DNA of 64,000 nt from Salinicola endophyticus (GCF_003206575.1 NZ_PZJO01000011.1:1-64000); one strand, 5' to 3'. Counted from the first letter of the stretch, positions 25,771 to 36,571 are shown. The notes: generated by a model not told the origin, from the sequence alone. Program-made: numbers and translations.

Positions 25771-25962
25771 GGCAGGAAGCCTGGCTCAGGGACCCCGCTC
25801 AAGGATCGAGCGTGATGGCAAGGATCGCGCCAGGGAGAGCCCAGGGATAGATCGAGAGCAAATGGAGCTTGCCGGTGCTCAAGGTCGAGACTCGACAGGA
25901 GGTCGAGTGCGAAGGGACTCGCTTCCGTCGTGGTGTTCTCGACGTGCTATTGTCGCCGTTTT
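25771..25962 (+). ncRNA. CsrB/RsmZ-like sRNA sequestering CsrA/RsmA (predicted)
   Basis: Nine GGA motifs fall within about 145 nt (25775 to 25917), several in hairpin loops, the hallmark of RNAs that titrate the translational regulator CsrA/RsmA. Clear examples: GGC-AGGAA-GCC (25771-25781); CGCTC-AAGGATC-GAGCG (25796-25812); GCAA-ATGGAGC-TTGC (25858-25872); ACTCGAC-AGGAG-GTCGAGT with a perfect seven-base stem (25890-25908); GCGA-AGGGAC-TCGC (25909-25922). A -10 TAGAAT lies just upstream. A weak terminator, CGAC-N8-GTCG then CCGTTTT, ends near 25962. No protein frame explains the region. Exact ends are estimates, and CsrA itself is not in the window. Confidence 0.68.
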
Positions 25963-26232
25963 ACCCTCATCGTCTGCTCCCCGCCTTGATCGTACGTGTC
26001 GCTACGCCACGGCTACCCGATCTTCTTCTATCGCCCCCCCGTTACCGAACGCCTTTCCATTGCCCGTACCGCTATAGACCGCCCTTCTATCGACAGCCCC
26101 TTCTATCCGAATGCGCTGCGCTATCCATGCGCTTGCAGACACGCCTTACGCTCTGATCCCTGACCTCTCTGGCCAGCCACACGCCTGCGACTGCCTGACG
26201 GTGCAGGGAGATCGTGCCATGGCGATCACGCT

Positions 26233-26865
26233 TCACGCCTGCGTCAGCCCGCACCCTTTCAGAATCACCTGGCACAGACAGTCGCTGGCCGCGGCGAAGT
26301 CGGCATCCCCCAGCTGGGCCTGTCCGGTGATGCCGATCACCTGTGCCTCGAAATCGGCGTAGTGCTGGGTCGCCGACCAGATCAGGAAGATCAGCCACAC
26401 CGGGTCCACCGGATCCATGCGCCCCTGCTCGGCCCAGCGCCGGAAGATCGCCGCCCGCGACTCGACCCACTCGCGCATGCTGCCGGCGAGAGTCTCCTGC
26501 AGAAACGGCGCCCCCTGCAGTATCTCGTTGGCGAACAGCCGCGAGCTGAGCGGATGCGTCTGGCTAAGCGCCATCTTGCTGCGGATGAACGCCTCGATCA
26601 CCGTGGCCGGGTCGTCCTCTTCGCTGATGTCGCTGAGCGCGGTGTTCCAGCGCGTCATGGTGCGTTCCAGCAGTGCCACGTAGAGCCGTCGCTTGCTGCC
26701 CACGTAGTAGAGCACGTTGGACTTGGGCAGCTCGGCGGCGGCGGCGATCGCCTGGATACTGGCGCCACGGTAGCCGTGGCGCGCGAAGACCAGCTCCGCG
26801 GCGTCGAAGATCCGCCGTTCGTTACGCTCACGAACCGTCGGTCCCGCTGCACTCGAGTCGTTCAC
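26233..26865 (-). CDS. TetR-family regulator, RutR-like
   Basis: A 210-residue TetR-type repressor. The N-terminal helix-turn-helix (FARHGYRGASIQAIAAAAELPKSNVLYYVGSK, ~28-59) is followed by a ligand domain with the RutR-family segments (LFANEILQGAPFL and WLIFLIWSATQHYADFEAQV). E. coli RutR senses uracil/thymine and controls pyrimidine and purine catabolism. Here the gene is divergent from xdhABC-guaD, and a matching palindrome lies in the shared intergenic region, so it probably represses the purine genes. The ligand is not readable from the sequence. Confidence 0.9.
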   Translation of the reverse strand: MNDSSAAGPTVRERNERRIFDAAELVFARHGYRGASIQAIAAAAELPKSNVLYYVGSKRRLYVALLERTMTRWNTALSDISEEDDPATVIEAFIRSKMALSQTHPLSSRLFANEILQGAPFLQETLAGSMREWVESRAAIFRRWAEQGRMDPVDPVWLIFLIWSATQHYADFEAQVIGITGQAQLGDADFAAASDCLCQVILKGCGLTQA

Positions 26866-26953
26866 GCGCTCTCCTTGAATCGTCGATGGTCCACGCGCAA
26901 TCTTACCCGAACCCTCTTGCCTCCGGGCACGCGATCGGAGAACCTGTAACGAC

Positions 26954-26969
26954 TTGACCGATCGGTCAG
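26954..26969. promoter_or_regulatory. RutR-type operator upstream of xdhA
   Basis: TTGACCGATCGGTCAG, containing the perfect 14-bp palindrome TGACCGATCGGTCA. It follows the TTGACC-N4-GGTCAA layout of RutR-family sites and is placed between the divergent TetR and xdhA genes, 92 bp before xdhA. Confidence 0.7.
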
Positions 26970-27060
26970 CTTTTACCGGCTCTCGTCATGCGGCGTCGGC
27001 ATCCGTCGCGCCGCCGCATGATGCCCCAGATAACGACAACACCACCACCATGGGTGAGCG

Positions 27061-28492
<1,432 letters not shown>

Positions 28493-28509
<17 letters not shown>

Positions 28510-30934
28510 ACGTCTGCAGGCCAATCACACCCGCGTTGAGGCGCGCCCGCCGGTGCCCGCCACCGAGGCCCCGGTGCAGGGTGACGAGCCGCTGGCGCGG
28601 GAGGCCATCGACCCGACCCCGCCAAAGGCGCGCCATCCCCACGCCGCGCGCCACGAGAGCGCGGTCAAGCATGTCACCGGACGCGCCCACTATATCGATG
28701 ACCTACCGGCACCCGCGGGCGCCCTGCACGCCATGGTCGGCCTGAGCGAGGTCGCCCACGGCCGCTTGCTCCGGCTCGATCTCGACGCCGTGGCCCGCAG
28801 CCCCGGAGTGGTCGACGTCATCAGCGCCGGCGACATTCCCGGCCACCGTGATATCGGCCCGGTCTTCCCGGGGGATCCGCTGTTCGCCGAGACGGCCGTG
28901 AGCTACGTCGGCCAGCCGCTGTTCGCCGTGGCCGCCACCAGCTATGCCGCGGCACGTCGCGCCGTGCGCGCCGCGGTCATCGAGATCGAACCGCGGGCGC
29001 CGCGTTTCGATCCGGTCGCCGCCGCCGCGGCCAGAGAGTTCGTGCGCCCCTCCCACCGCCAGGTCGGTGGTGACTGGGCCCAGGCCCTGGCGCAAGCGCC
29101 CCATGTACTGGAAGCACAGCAGTTCGTCGGTGGCCAGGAGCACTTCTACCTCGAGGGGCAGGCATGCCTGGTCATCCCCAGCGAAGACGAAGGGGTGACC
29201 GTCTACACCTCGAACCAGCACCCCAGCGAAACCCAGAAGCTGGTCGCCGAGGTGCTCGATATCCCGTTCCATGCGGTGACGGTGGAGAACCGGCGCATGG
29301 GTGGCGGCTTCGGCGGCAAGGAGACCCAGGCCGCGCCCTGGGCATGCATGGCGGCGCTGCTCGCCCGGCGCAACGGCCGCGCGGTGCGTCTGCGCCTGCC
29401 ACGGGCAGAGGATACCCGCGCCACTGGTAAACGCCATCCGTTCCACAATCGCTACCGCCTGGGAATCGATGACGACGGCGTGATCGTGGGCGGCGACATC
29501 GAGCTGATCGGCGACTGCGGCCACTCGCCGGATCTCTCCGAGGCAGTGGTCGACCGCGCCATGTTCCACGCCGACAACGCCTATTCCCTGGGCGCGGCAC
29601 GGGTCACCGGCCACCGCGCGCGCACCCACACGGCCTCCAACACCGCCTTTCGCGGCTTCGGCGGCCCCCAGGGGATGATGATCATCGAACGCGCCATGGA
29701 CGATATCGCCCGGCATCGCGGCGAGGACCCACTGACCATCCGCCAGCGCAACCTCTATCGCCCTGGCCGCGAGACCACCCACTACGGCCAGCACGTCGAC
29801 CAGCACCCGCTGCTGCATCACGTGGTCGAACGCCTGACCCACAGCAGCGACTACTGGCAGCGCCGCGACGAAATCACCGCGTTCAACCGTCACAGTCCGG
29901 TGATCAAGCGCGGCCTGGCGCTGACGCCGGTCAAGTTCGGCATCTCCTTCACCGCCAAGCATCTCAACCAGGCCGGCGCCCTGCTCCACGTCTATACCGA
30001 TGGCAGCGTGATGATCAATCACGGCGGTACCGAGATGGGACAGGGCCTGCACACCAAGATCTGCCAGGTGGTGGCGCGGGAGCTGGGGATCGAGCTGGGG
30101 GCGGTGCGCATCAGCGCCACGCGCACCGACAAGGTACCCAACACCTCGCCCACCGCAGCTTCCAGCGGCGCCGATCTCAACGGCATGGCGGCGCGCGACG
30201 CTGCCATCCAGTTGCGCCGGCGGCTGCTCGACTTCGCCGCCGAGCACTATCAGTGGGACCGTGAGGGACTCGAGTTGCAGGAGGGGGCGCTGATCGCCGG
30301 CAACGGCGATACTCGCCATCGGGTCGCCTGGGGTGAGCTGATCCAGGCCGCCTATCTGGCCCGGGTCTCGCTCTCGGCGACCGGCTTCTACGCCACCCCG
30401 CTGATTCACTACGATCGTGCCAGCGGCCAGGGGCGCCCGTTCTACTACTTTGCCTACGGCGCCGCGGTGAGCGAGGTGCGCGTGGACACCCTGAGCGGCG
30501 AGTACCGGGTGGAGCGCGTCGACGTGCTCCACGACGTGGGCGACTCGCTCAACCCGGCCATCGACCGCGGCCAGGTGGAGGGTGGCTTCATCCAGGGGAT
30601 GGGCTGGCTGACCAGCGAGGAGCTGAAGTGGAACGCCGAGGGCCGACTGCTCAGTGACGGCCCGGCCACCTACAAGATTCCCACCTTCGGCGACCTGCCG
30701 CCGGTCTTCAACGTCGAGCTGCTGGAGGGGCACCCCAACTCCCAGGCCAGCCTCTACCGCTCCAAGGCGGTGGGCGAGCCGCCGTTCATGCTGGCAATCT
30801 CGGTCTGGTCGGCGCTGCGCGACGCCCTCGCCAGCCTGGTCGACTACTGCGAGAGCCCGGATCTGGATACGCCGGCAACGCCCGAGCGCGTGCTGCTGGC
30901 GGCAGAGGCCCTGCGCCAGCGGAGCCGCTCATGA
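28493..30934 (+). CDS. xdhB: XdhB, xanthine dehydrogenase molybdopterin subunit
   Basis: An 813-residue molybdenum-cofactor subunit that binds the purine and performs hydroxylation. Cofactor-contact motifs are visible: RRMGGGFGGKETQA, NTAFRGFGGPQGM, GTEMGQGLHTKI and a C-terminal AVGEPPFMLAISVWSALRDA containing the catalytic glutamate. AGGAGG lies seven bases before the ATG, so it is well translated despite the overlap with xdhA. Active enzyme needs Mo delivered by modABC and sulfuration by XdhC. Its stop overlaps the xdhC start. Confidence 0.95.
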
Positions 30935-31824
30935 GCCCAGCCCCGGAGAACCCCGCAGCCACATGGCCACCGGAGCCCTGGCACGCGGCGCTCCACCAGC
31001 TGCAGCAGGCGGGCGAGCCCCACGTGCTGGCGAGTATCGTCGCGGCCAGCGGCTCGACCCCGCGGGAGCCCGGGGCCAAACTGGTGATCACAGCGGCCCA
31101 GGCGTTCGACACCCTGGGCGGCGGCCATTTCGAGCAGCAGGTGATCGCCCTGGCGCGGGAGACCCTGGCGGCGGCGCCTGCCACGCCGCAGACCCGCCTG
31201 GAGACCTTTGTCCTCGGCGCCCGCTCGGGCCAGTGCTGCGGCGGCTGCGTGCAGGTGCTGATCGAGAGTTTCCCCGGCACCGAGCAGCGTCTGAGTCTGT
31301 TCGGCGCCGGCCACGTGGGCCAGGCGCTGGTCGCCCTGTTGGCGCCGCTGCCATGGCGGATCGACTGGTTCGACAGCCGTACGGCGGCGTTCGACGGTAG
31401 CGCCGGCGGCCCCCGGGTGCACTGCCACGGTTTCGACGCCGAGGCGCCGGAGGCCACGCTGAAGGCACTGGTCGGACACGGCCACGTGCTGATCATGACC
31501 CACGACCATGCCCTCGACCGGCGGCTGCTGGCCGCGCTGGCGCCGCGTGACGATCTCGCCTCGCTGGGGCTGATCGGCTCGGCCAGCAAGTGGTCGAGCT
31601 TTCGCGCGGCGCTGGGCCGGGCCGGTCTCGGCGAGTCGGCACTCGAGCGGGTACGCTGCCCCATCGGGCTCGCCGCCACTGCCGCCAAGCGCCCCCAGGA
31701 GATCGCTATCAGCGTCGCCGCCGAACTGCTGGCACTCTCCACACCGCCCGCTCTAGCGGATGACGATCACCATCGCGGCATCCCCGCGGCCACGCTGCGG
31801 GATGCCTTCCCCTCCGCTCGCTGA
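30931..31824 (+). CDS. xdhC: XdhC, molybdenum cofactor insertion/sulfuration chaperone
   Basis: A 297-residue cytoplasmic accessory protein of the XdhC/CoxI family. The N-terminal domain has ASGSTPREPGAKLVI and the family CCGGCVQV; the C-terminal Rossmann-like domain has LFGAGHVGQALV and LGLIGSASKW. In Rhodobacter, XdhC binds Mo cofactor and promotes its sulfuration before insertion into XdhB. It overlaps xdhB by four bases, and guaD follows 16 bp on in the same operon. Confidence 0.95.
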   Translation: MSPAPENPAATWPPEPWHAALHQLQQAGEPHVLASIVAASGSTPREPGAKLVITAAQAFDTLGGGHFEQQVIALARETLAAAPATPQTRLETFVLGARSGQCCGGCVQVLIESFPGTEQRLSLFGAGHVGQALVALLAPLPWRIDWFDSRTAAFDGSAGGPRVHCHGFDAEAPEATLKALVGHGHVLIMTHDHALDRRLLAALAPRDDLASLGLIGSASKWSSFRAALGRAGLGESALERVRCPIGLAATAAKRPQEIAISVAAELLALSTPPALADDDHHRGIPAATLRDAFPSAR

Positions 31825-31840
31825 CGATGACCTTGCCACC

Positions 31841-33175
31841 ATGACCCACTCGCACAGACTGCTCCGCGGCGCCCTGTTCACCTGCCTCGACGATCCCGGC
31901 GAGGACGACACGCCGCTGCCCGACACCACCCGTTATCTCGAGGATGGCGCGATCTGGATCGTCGACGGCCATATCCACGCCGTCGACGACTACGCCACGC
32001 TGGCCGCCCAGCTGCCGCCGGAGATCGAGGTGGTCGACTATCGCGGCAAGCTGATGATGCCGGGCTTCATCGATAGTCACGTCCACTACGTGCAGCTCGA
32101 TATCATGGCCTCCTACGGCCACCAGCTGCTCGACTGGCTCAACGACTACACCTTCCCCGCCGAGTGCCGCTTCGCCGACGCCGAGCACGCCCGGCACGCC
32201 GCCGAGCGCTTCCTCGACGAGCTGCTGCGGGCCGGCACCACCACCGCCCAGGTGTTCTGCTCGTCGCATCCGAACTCGGTCGACAGCTTCTTCAGCGCCG
32301 CCCAGCGGCGTCAGTTGCGCATGCTCGCCGGCAAGGTCCTGATGGATCGCCACGCCCCTGCGGCGCTCACCGACGATACCCTCGGTGGGGTGCGCGACAG
32401 CGAGCGGCTGATCGCCAACTGGCACGGCCGCGATCGCCTCGCCTACACCCTGACGCCGCGTTTCGCCCCGACCTCCACCCGCGAGCAGCTCGACGCCGTG
32501 GGCGGGGTACTGCGCAGCGCGCCGGATCTCTACCTGCAGACCCACCTGTCGGAGAATCGCGGCGAGATCGCCTGGGTCGCCGAACTCTTCCCGGAACGGC
32601 GCGACTATCTCGACGTCTACGAGCACTATGGGCTGGTCGGCCCGCGCAGCACCTTCGCCCACGGCATCCATCTGGATCACGACCAGCGCCGCCGCCTGGC
32701 CGAGCCCGGCGCCAACATCGCCTTCTGCCCGACCTCGAATCTGTTCCTCGGCAGCGGGCTGATGGATCGCCTGGCCTGCCGCGATGCCGGGCTGGCCACC
32801 TCGCTGGCCAGCGACGTCGGCGCCGGCACCTCGCTGTCGGGCTTCGGCACCCTGCAGGGGGCGTATCAGGTGGGAGCACTGCTGGGCCAGCCGCTGACCG
32901 GCTGGCAGGGGTTCTACCGGCTGACGCTGGGCAATGCCCGCGCACTGCACCTGGCGGACAGGATCGGTAGCCTGCAGCCGGGCTACGAGGCCGATATCGT
33001 GGTCCTCGATCCGGACGCCACACCGCTGCTGTCACGCCGCCTGAGCTGTGCCACGACGCTGGCCGAGCGCCTGTTCGCGCTGATGATGCTGGGTGACGAC
33101 CGCACCGTGGCCGCCACCTGGGCCAATGGGCGGCCCGTGCATGTGCGCGACTCAGTCGCCGCGGGCAGCGCCTGA
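31841..33175 (+). CDS. guaD: Guanine deaminase
   Basis: A 444-residue amidohydrolase that converts guanine to xanthine, the substrate of the XdhAB encoded just upstream. Metal-binding motifs are visible: PGFIDSHVHYVQ (~72), QTHLSENRGEI (~230), THIS-type histidine in FAHGIHLD, and ASDVGAGTSLSGF (~326) with the metal Asp. Length and layout match the ~440-residue GuaD family. Last gene of the purine operon; it ends just before a large palindrome shared with the convergent lyase gene. No urate-degrading gene is present in the window. Confidence 0.93.
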   Translation: MTHSHRLLRGALFTCLDDPGEDDTPLPDTTRYLEDGAIWIVDGHIHAVDDYATLAAQLPPEIEVVDYRGKLMMPGFIDSHVHYVQLDIMASYGHQLLDWLNDYTFPAECRFADAEHARHAAERFLDELLRAGTTTAQVFCSSHPNSVDSFFSAAQRRQLRMLAGKVLMDRHAPAALTDDTLGGVRDSERLIANWHGRDRLAYTLTPRFAPTSTREQLDAVGGVLRSAPDLYLQTHLSENRGEIAWVAELFPERRDYLDVYEHYGLVGPRSTFAHGIHLDHDQRRRLAEPGANIAFCPTSNLFLGSGLMDRLACRDAGLATSLASDVGAGTSLSGFGTLQGAYQVGALLGQPLTGWQGFYRLTLGNARALHLADRIGSLQPGYEADIVVLDPDATPLLSRRLSCATTLAERLFALMMLGDDRTVAATWANGRPVHVRDSVAAGSA

Positions 33176-33206
33176 GCCGCGCCTGAGCCGCGCCGTCGGC
33201 GCTACT

Positions 33207-33238
33207 CGCTATCCGCTGCCCGTGGGCAGCGGATAGCG
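33207..33238. terminator. 32-bp perfect palindrome at the convergent gene ends
   Basis: Fifteen-base arms (CGCTATCCGCTGCCC and its complement) around a 2-nt centre. It begins 31 bp after the guaD stop and includes the stop and last codons of the lyase gene. It would form a very stable hairpin in both convergent transcripts. There is no T-tract, so a bidirectional 3'-end or transcription barrier is likelier than a classical terminator. Confidence 0.5.
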
Positions 33239-34180
33239 CCGCTCGGCGCTACCGGCCTTGACCACCTGGCCCGGCACCGCATGACCGACCAGCGCCGGCA
33301 GCTGCTCGGCCACCGCCAGCAAGCGCGCGAGGTCGACCCCGGTCTCCACGCCCATCTGGGCGAACATGTGGGCCAGATCCTCGGTGCAGACATTGCCGCT
33401 GGCGCCCGGGGCGAAGGGGCAGCCGCCCAGCCCGCCTAGGGCGGCATCGAAGCGCGTCACTCCCTGCTGCCAGGCACTGAAGGCATTGACCAGTCCCATC
33501 CCGCGGGTATCGTGCACGTGTAGCGTCAGCGGCAGCCAGGGCCAGCGCGCCAGAACCTCGCCGCACAGGGTCGCGACCTGCTGCGGATTGGCCATGCCGG
33601 TGGTGTCGCACAGACTGATCCCCTGAACGCCCAGCGCCAGCAGGCGCTCGATGATCTCCATCACCCGCCGCTGCGGTACCGCGCCCTCGAACGGACAGCC
33701 AAAGGCGGTAGAGATCGAGGCGTTGACATGGACCCCGCTGCCGCGGGTGATCTCGAGAATGCCGGCAAAGCGCGAAAGCGACTGCTCGGCGCTCATGCGC
33801 AGATTGGCGCGGCCGTGGCTATCGCTGGCGGAGAGCACCAGATTGATCTCGTCGACACCCACCGCCAGGGCACGCTCGGCGCCCTTCTCGTTGGGCACCA
33901 GCACCACGTAATCGACCCCGGGGACGCGCTCGATCCCCTGCATCACCGCCTCGGCGTCGCGCAGCGTGGGGATCGCTTTGGGCGAAGTGAAGGAGGTCGC
34001 CTCGATCTTGGCCACACCAGTGCGCGAGAGCGCATCGATCCAGCGGATCTTCTCCGCCGTGGGCACGAACCGGGGCTCGATCTGCAGGCCATCGCGCGGC
34101 GCCACCTCGTTGAGCGTCACCCGCTCACTGCCCCGCGGCATGCCGCCAGAGGCCGCCCCCGTCAAGGTGTTTCGAGACAT
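33209..34180 (-). CDS. HMG-CoA lyase-family protein
   Basis: A 323-residue TIM-barrel lyase. It has the metal/substrate motif NEVAPRDGLQIE (~25), the metal-binding HVHDTRGMG, and the family signature GLGGCPFAPGASGNVCTEDLAHMF (~250) with the catalytic Cys loop. HMG-CoA lyase splits 3-hydroxy-3-methylglutaryl-CoA into acetyl-CoA and acetoacetate; paralogues act on related CoA esters. Its start overlaps the CoA-transferase stop (TGATG), so the two act in sequence on one substrate. Genes for leucine degradation (ivd, mcc) are absent here, so the substrate may be a free dicarboxylic acid. Confidence 0.88.
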   Translation of the reverse strand: MSRNTLTGAASGGMPRGSERVTLNEVAPRDGLQIEPRFVPTAEKIRWIDALSRTGVAKIEATSFTSPKAIPTLRDAEAVMQGIERVPGVDYVVLVPNEKGAERALAVGVDEINLVLSASDSHGRANLRMSAEQSLSRFAGILEITRGSGVHVNASISTAFGCPFEGAVPQRRVMEIIERLLALGVQGISLCDTTGMANPQQVATLCGEVLARWPWLPLTLHVHDTRGMGLVNAFSAWQQGVTRFDAALGGLGGCPFAPGASGNVCTEDLAHMFAQMGVETGVDLARLLAVAEQLPALVGHAVPGQVVKAGSAERRYPLPTGSG

Positions 34181-35382
34181 CAGATCACCCCCCGCTCGCG
34201 CATCTTGGCCTGGGTCTCGCGGTCGATACCGAGTTCATCGAGCACGTCCTGGGTGTGCTGGCCCAGCGCCGGGCCGCCGCCGTGGATACGCCCCGGGGTA
34301 CGGCTCAGCTTGGGCAGCACCCCGGGTACCTTGAGCTCGTCGCCATCGGCCAGGCGCACGCTCTCGATCATCTCGCGGGCCAGATAGTGGGGATCGGCGA
34401 CGATATCTTCAGCGGTATAGGGATAGCCCACCGGCACATGGGCGCTCTCGAGGGTGTCCAGGACCTGATCGCGGGCACGCAGACGGGTCCACGCCTCGAT
34501 CGCACCATCGATCAGGTCGGCATGCTGGCTGCGGCCATCGTTATGGGCGAAACGCGGATCCTCGGCCAGATCGGCACGACCGATCGCCTGCATCAGCCGC
34601 TTGAAAATACTGTCACCGTTGCCGGCGATCAGCACGTACTCGCCGCCGGCGCAGCGGTAGGCGTTGGAGGGGGTGATGCCGGGCAGCGCACTGCCGGCAG
34701 GCTCACGCACCACACCGGCGGCGTCGTACTCGGGCAGCAGGCTCTCCATCATGGCGAAGACCGACTCGTAGAGGGCGACATCGATATACTGTCCGCGGCC
34801 GCTGCGCTGGCGCTCCTGCAGTGCCAGCAGCGCGCCGATCACGCCGTAGAGCGCCGACAGCGAGTCGCCGATGCTGATGCCGACCCGCACCGAAGGCTGG
34901 TCAGGATGGCCAGAGAGATAGCGCAGGCCGCCCATGGCTTCGCCGATCACGCCGAAGCCCGGGCGATCACGGTAGGGGCCGGTCTGGCCGTAGCCGGAGA
35001 TGCGCACCATGATCAGCCGCGGATTGAGCTCGCTCAGCGCTTCCCAGCCCAGATCCCACTGCTCCAGGGTACCGGGGCGGAAGTTCTCGACCACGATGTC
35101 CGCTTCTGCCACCAGCCGGCGCACCACCGACTGCCCCTCCGCCGTGCGTAGATCCAGCGCCAGCGAGCGCTTGTTACGGGTCTGCACGTGCCACCACAGC
35201 GAAGTGCCATCCTTGAGCACGCGCCATTTGCGCAACGGGTCCCCCGTACCGGGCGGCTCGATCTTGATCACGTCGGCGCCGAATTCACCCAGCAGCTTGC
35301 TGGCGAAGGGCCCCGCGATCAGCTGTCCCAGTTCGATCACCTTGAGCCCGGCCAGCGCCTGGGCACCGTCGTTTGCCGACAT
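34180..35382 (-). CDS. CaiB/BaiF-family (class III) CoA-transferase
   Basis: A 400-residue class III CoA-transferase. It has the family start LKVIELGQLIAGPFASKLLGEFGADVIKIEPP (~10-41), NKRSLALDLR, VVENFRPGTLE, and an Asp in the VGISIGDSLSALYG segment (~170) that aligns with the catalytic aspartate. It moves CoA between acids, typically from succinyl-CoA. Coupled with the HMG-CoA-lyase-type gene it would activate a C5-C6 dicarboxylate for cleavage; 3-hydroxy-3-methylglutarate or citramalate-like acids are candidates, not proven. AGAAGG lies before the ATG. A divergent LysR gene is the likely regulator. Confidence 0.9.
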   Translation of the reverse strand: MSANDGAQALAGLKVIELGQLIAGPFASKLLGEFGADVIKIEPPGTGDPLRKWRVLKDGTSLWWHVQTRNKRSLALDLRTAEGQSVVRRLVAEADIVVENFRPGTLEQWDLGWEALSELNPRLIMVRISGYGQTGPYRDRPGFGVIGEAMGGLRYLSGHPDQPSVRVGISIGDSLSALYGVIGALLALQERQRSGRGQYIDVALYESVFAMMESLLPEYDAAGVVREPAGSALPGITPSNAYRCAGGEYVLIAGNGDSIFKRLMQAIGRADLAEDPRFAHNDGRSQHADLIDGAIEAWTRLRARDQVLDTLESAHVPVGYPYTAEDIVADPHYLAREMIESVRLADGDELKVPGVLPKLSRTPGRIHGGGPALGQHTQDVLDELGIDRETQAKMRERGVI

Positions 35383-35569
35383 CGCCTTCTCCCATGGTTG
35401 GCAGCGGCAGGCGCGGGCGCCATACCGCGTGGCGCGCGCCGGCCGCCGATGCCAGGCAGCATGGCGTAGCCCGACGGCGCCGACAATTGGGCAATCGTCA
35501 AGCAAGGCTTCGCCAAAGACGAATGCTGGGTTAGGCTCTGGGGCCCCTTCGTCAGCCTGCAGCTCAATC

Positions 35570-36571
35570 ATGAAGCGACTCGATTTCACCACCCTGCGCC
35601 TGTTCATCGCCATTGCCGACTCGCATAGCCTGACCCGGGCGGCGGCGCGCGAGCACCTGGCGCTGGCAGCGGTGAGCAAGCGCATCAGCGACCTCGAGAC
35701 CCAGCTCTCGACCACCCTGCTCTACCGCCGACCGCGCGGCGTCGAGTTGACCCCGGCGGGCCATGCGCTGTTGCACCACGCGCGGCATATGCTGGATAGC
35801 CTCGACCATCTGACCGCGGATCTGAGCGAATACAGCGTGGGGGTCCGCGGGCACGTGCGCATGCACGCCAACACCTCGGCGGTGATCGAGTTCCTGCCCG
35901 AGGATCTGAGCGACTTCACCTGGCGCTACCCGCAGATCCGCATCGACATGCAGGAGCGCCTGAGCCACGAAATCATCGCTGCCGTGCGTGAAGGGCTCAC
36001 CGATATCGGCATCTTCTCGGCGCATATCCCCGCCGCCGAGCTGCAGACCCGCGCCTATCGCCGCGACCGGCTGGCGCTGGTGACCGCCAGCGACCACCCG
36101 CTGGCAGGACGCGACAGTATCGCCTTTGCCGAGACGCTGGATTACGACTTCATCGGACTGGAGCAGGACTCCTCGCTGCACAGTCTGTTGCAGCAGGATG
36201 CCCAGCGCTTGAAGCGCGCGCTGCGCATGCGCATTCAGGTGCGCAGTTTCGAGGGCATCTGCCGCATGATCGATCGCGGCATGGGGGTGGGCATTCTGCC
36301 GGCGCGCGCGGTCTCGGCCTACCGCGGCAGCCTGTCGCTGGCAACGGTCCCGCTGAGCGATACCTGGGCCGAGCGCGAGCTGGTGATCGGGATGCGTGAC
36401 TACGACTCGCTGCCACTGATCGCGCGTGAGATGGTCGACCACCTGACCACGGCGGGCGAGCGCGCCGATACCTTGGGACAGCGTCAGTCGCGTGCCGCTG
36501 AGGCAAGTACTCCCGTGGCGAAGAACCCCGAAGCAGAGACTCCCGAGGTGGGCGCTCAGTCGCGTCGATAG
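35570..36571 (+). CDS. LysR-family transcriptional regulator
   Basis: A 333-residue LysR-type regulator. The N-terminal winged helix has LRLFIAIADSHSLTRAAAREHLALAAVSKRISDLE (~7-41); the effector domain follows from ~90 to 300, with a Glu/Ala-rich C-terminal tail. It is divergent from the CoA-transferase/lyase pair (187 bp apart), the standard arrangement for a LysR activator of those genes; the inducer is probably the acid they degrade. Its 3' end overlaps convergent manC by 16 bp. Confidence 0.92.
   Translation: MKRLDFTTLRLFIAIADSHSLTRAAAREHLALAAVSKRISDLETQLSTTLLYRRPRGVELTPAGHALLHHARHMLDSLDHLTADLSEYSVGVRGHVRMHANTSAVIEFLPEDLSDFTWRYPQIRIDMQERLSHEIIAAVREGLTDIGIFSAHIPAAELQTRAYRRDRLALVTASDHPLAGRDSIAFAETLDYDFIGLEQDSSLHSLLQQDAQRLKRALRMRIQVRSFEGICRMIDRGMGVGILPARAVSAYRGSLSLATVPLSDTWAERELVIGMRDYDSLPLIAREMVDHLTTAGERADTLGQRQSRAAEASTPVAKNPEAETPEVGAQSRR

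Larger units (their letters stand above)
25562..26232. other. Intergenic region between modC and the TetR gene
   Basis: 671 bp between convergent genes. The first 200 bp is partly AT-rich with T-runs (25700-25730). A GGA-rich RNA candidate occupies ~25771-25962 (listed separately). From ~25970 to 26230 the plus strand is pyrimidine-rich, with several similar TTCTATC phrases, and shows no supported gene; open frames here have no recognisable domain. Confidence 0.6.

Noticed and set aside
25619-26156. Two overlapping plus-strand frames (152 and 95 codons) in the modC-TetR gap
   Set aside because: No domain, Arg/Ser/Pro-rich composition, and they run across the GGA-hairpin RNA, which explains the sequence better.
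28703-30733. A 676-codon open frame antisense to xdhB
   Set aside because: High-GC third-position bias opens long antisense frames; xdhB on the other strand has intact cofactor motifs and the antisense product is low-complexity His/Ala/Asp-rich.
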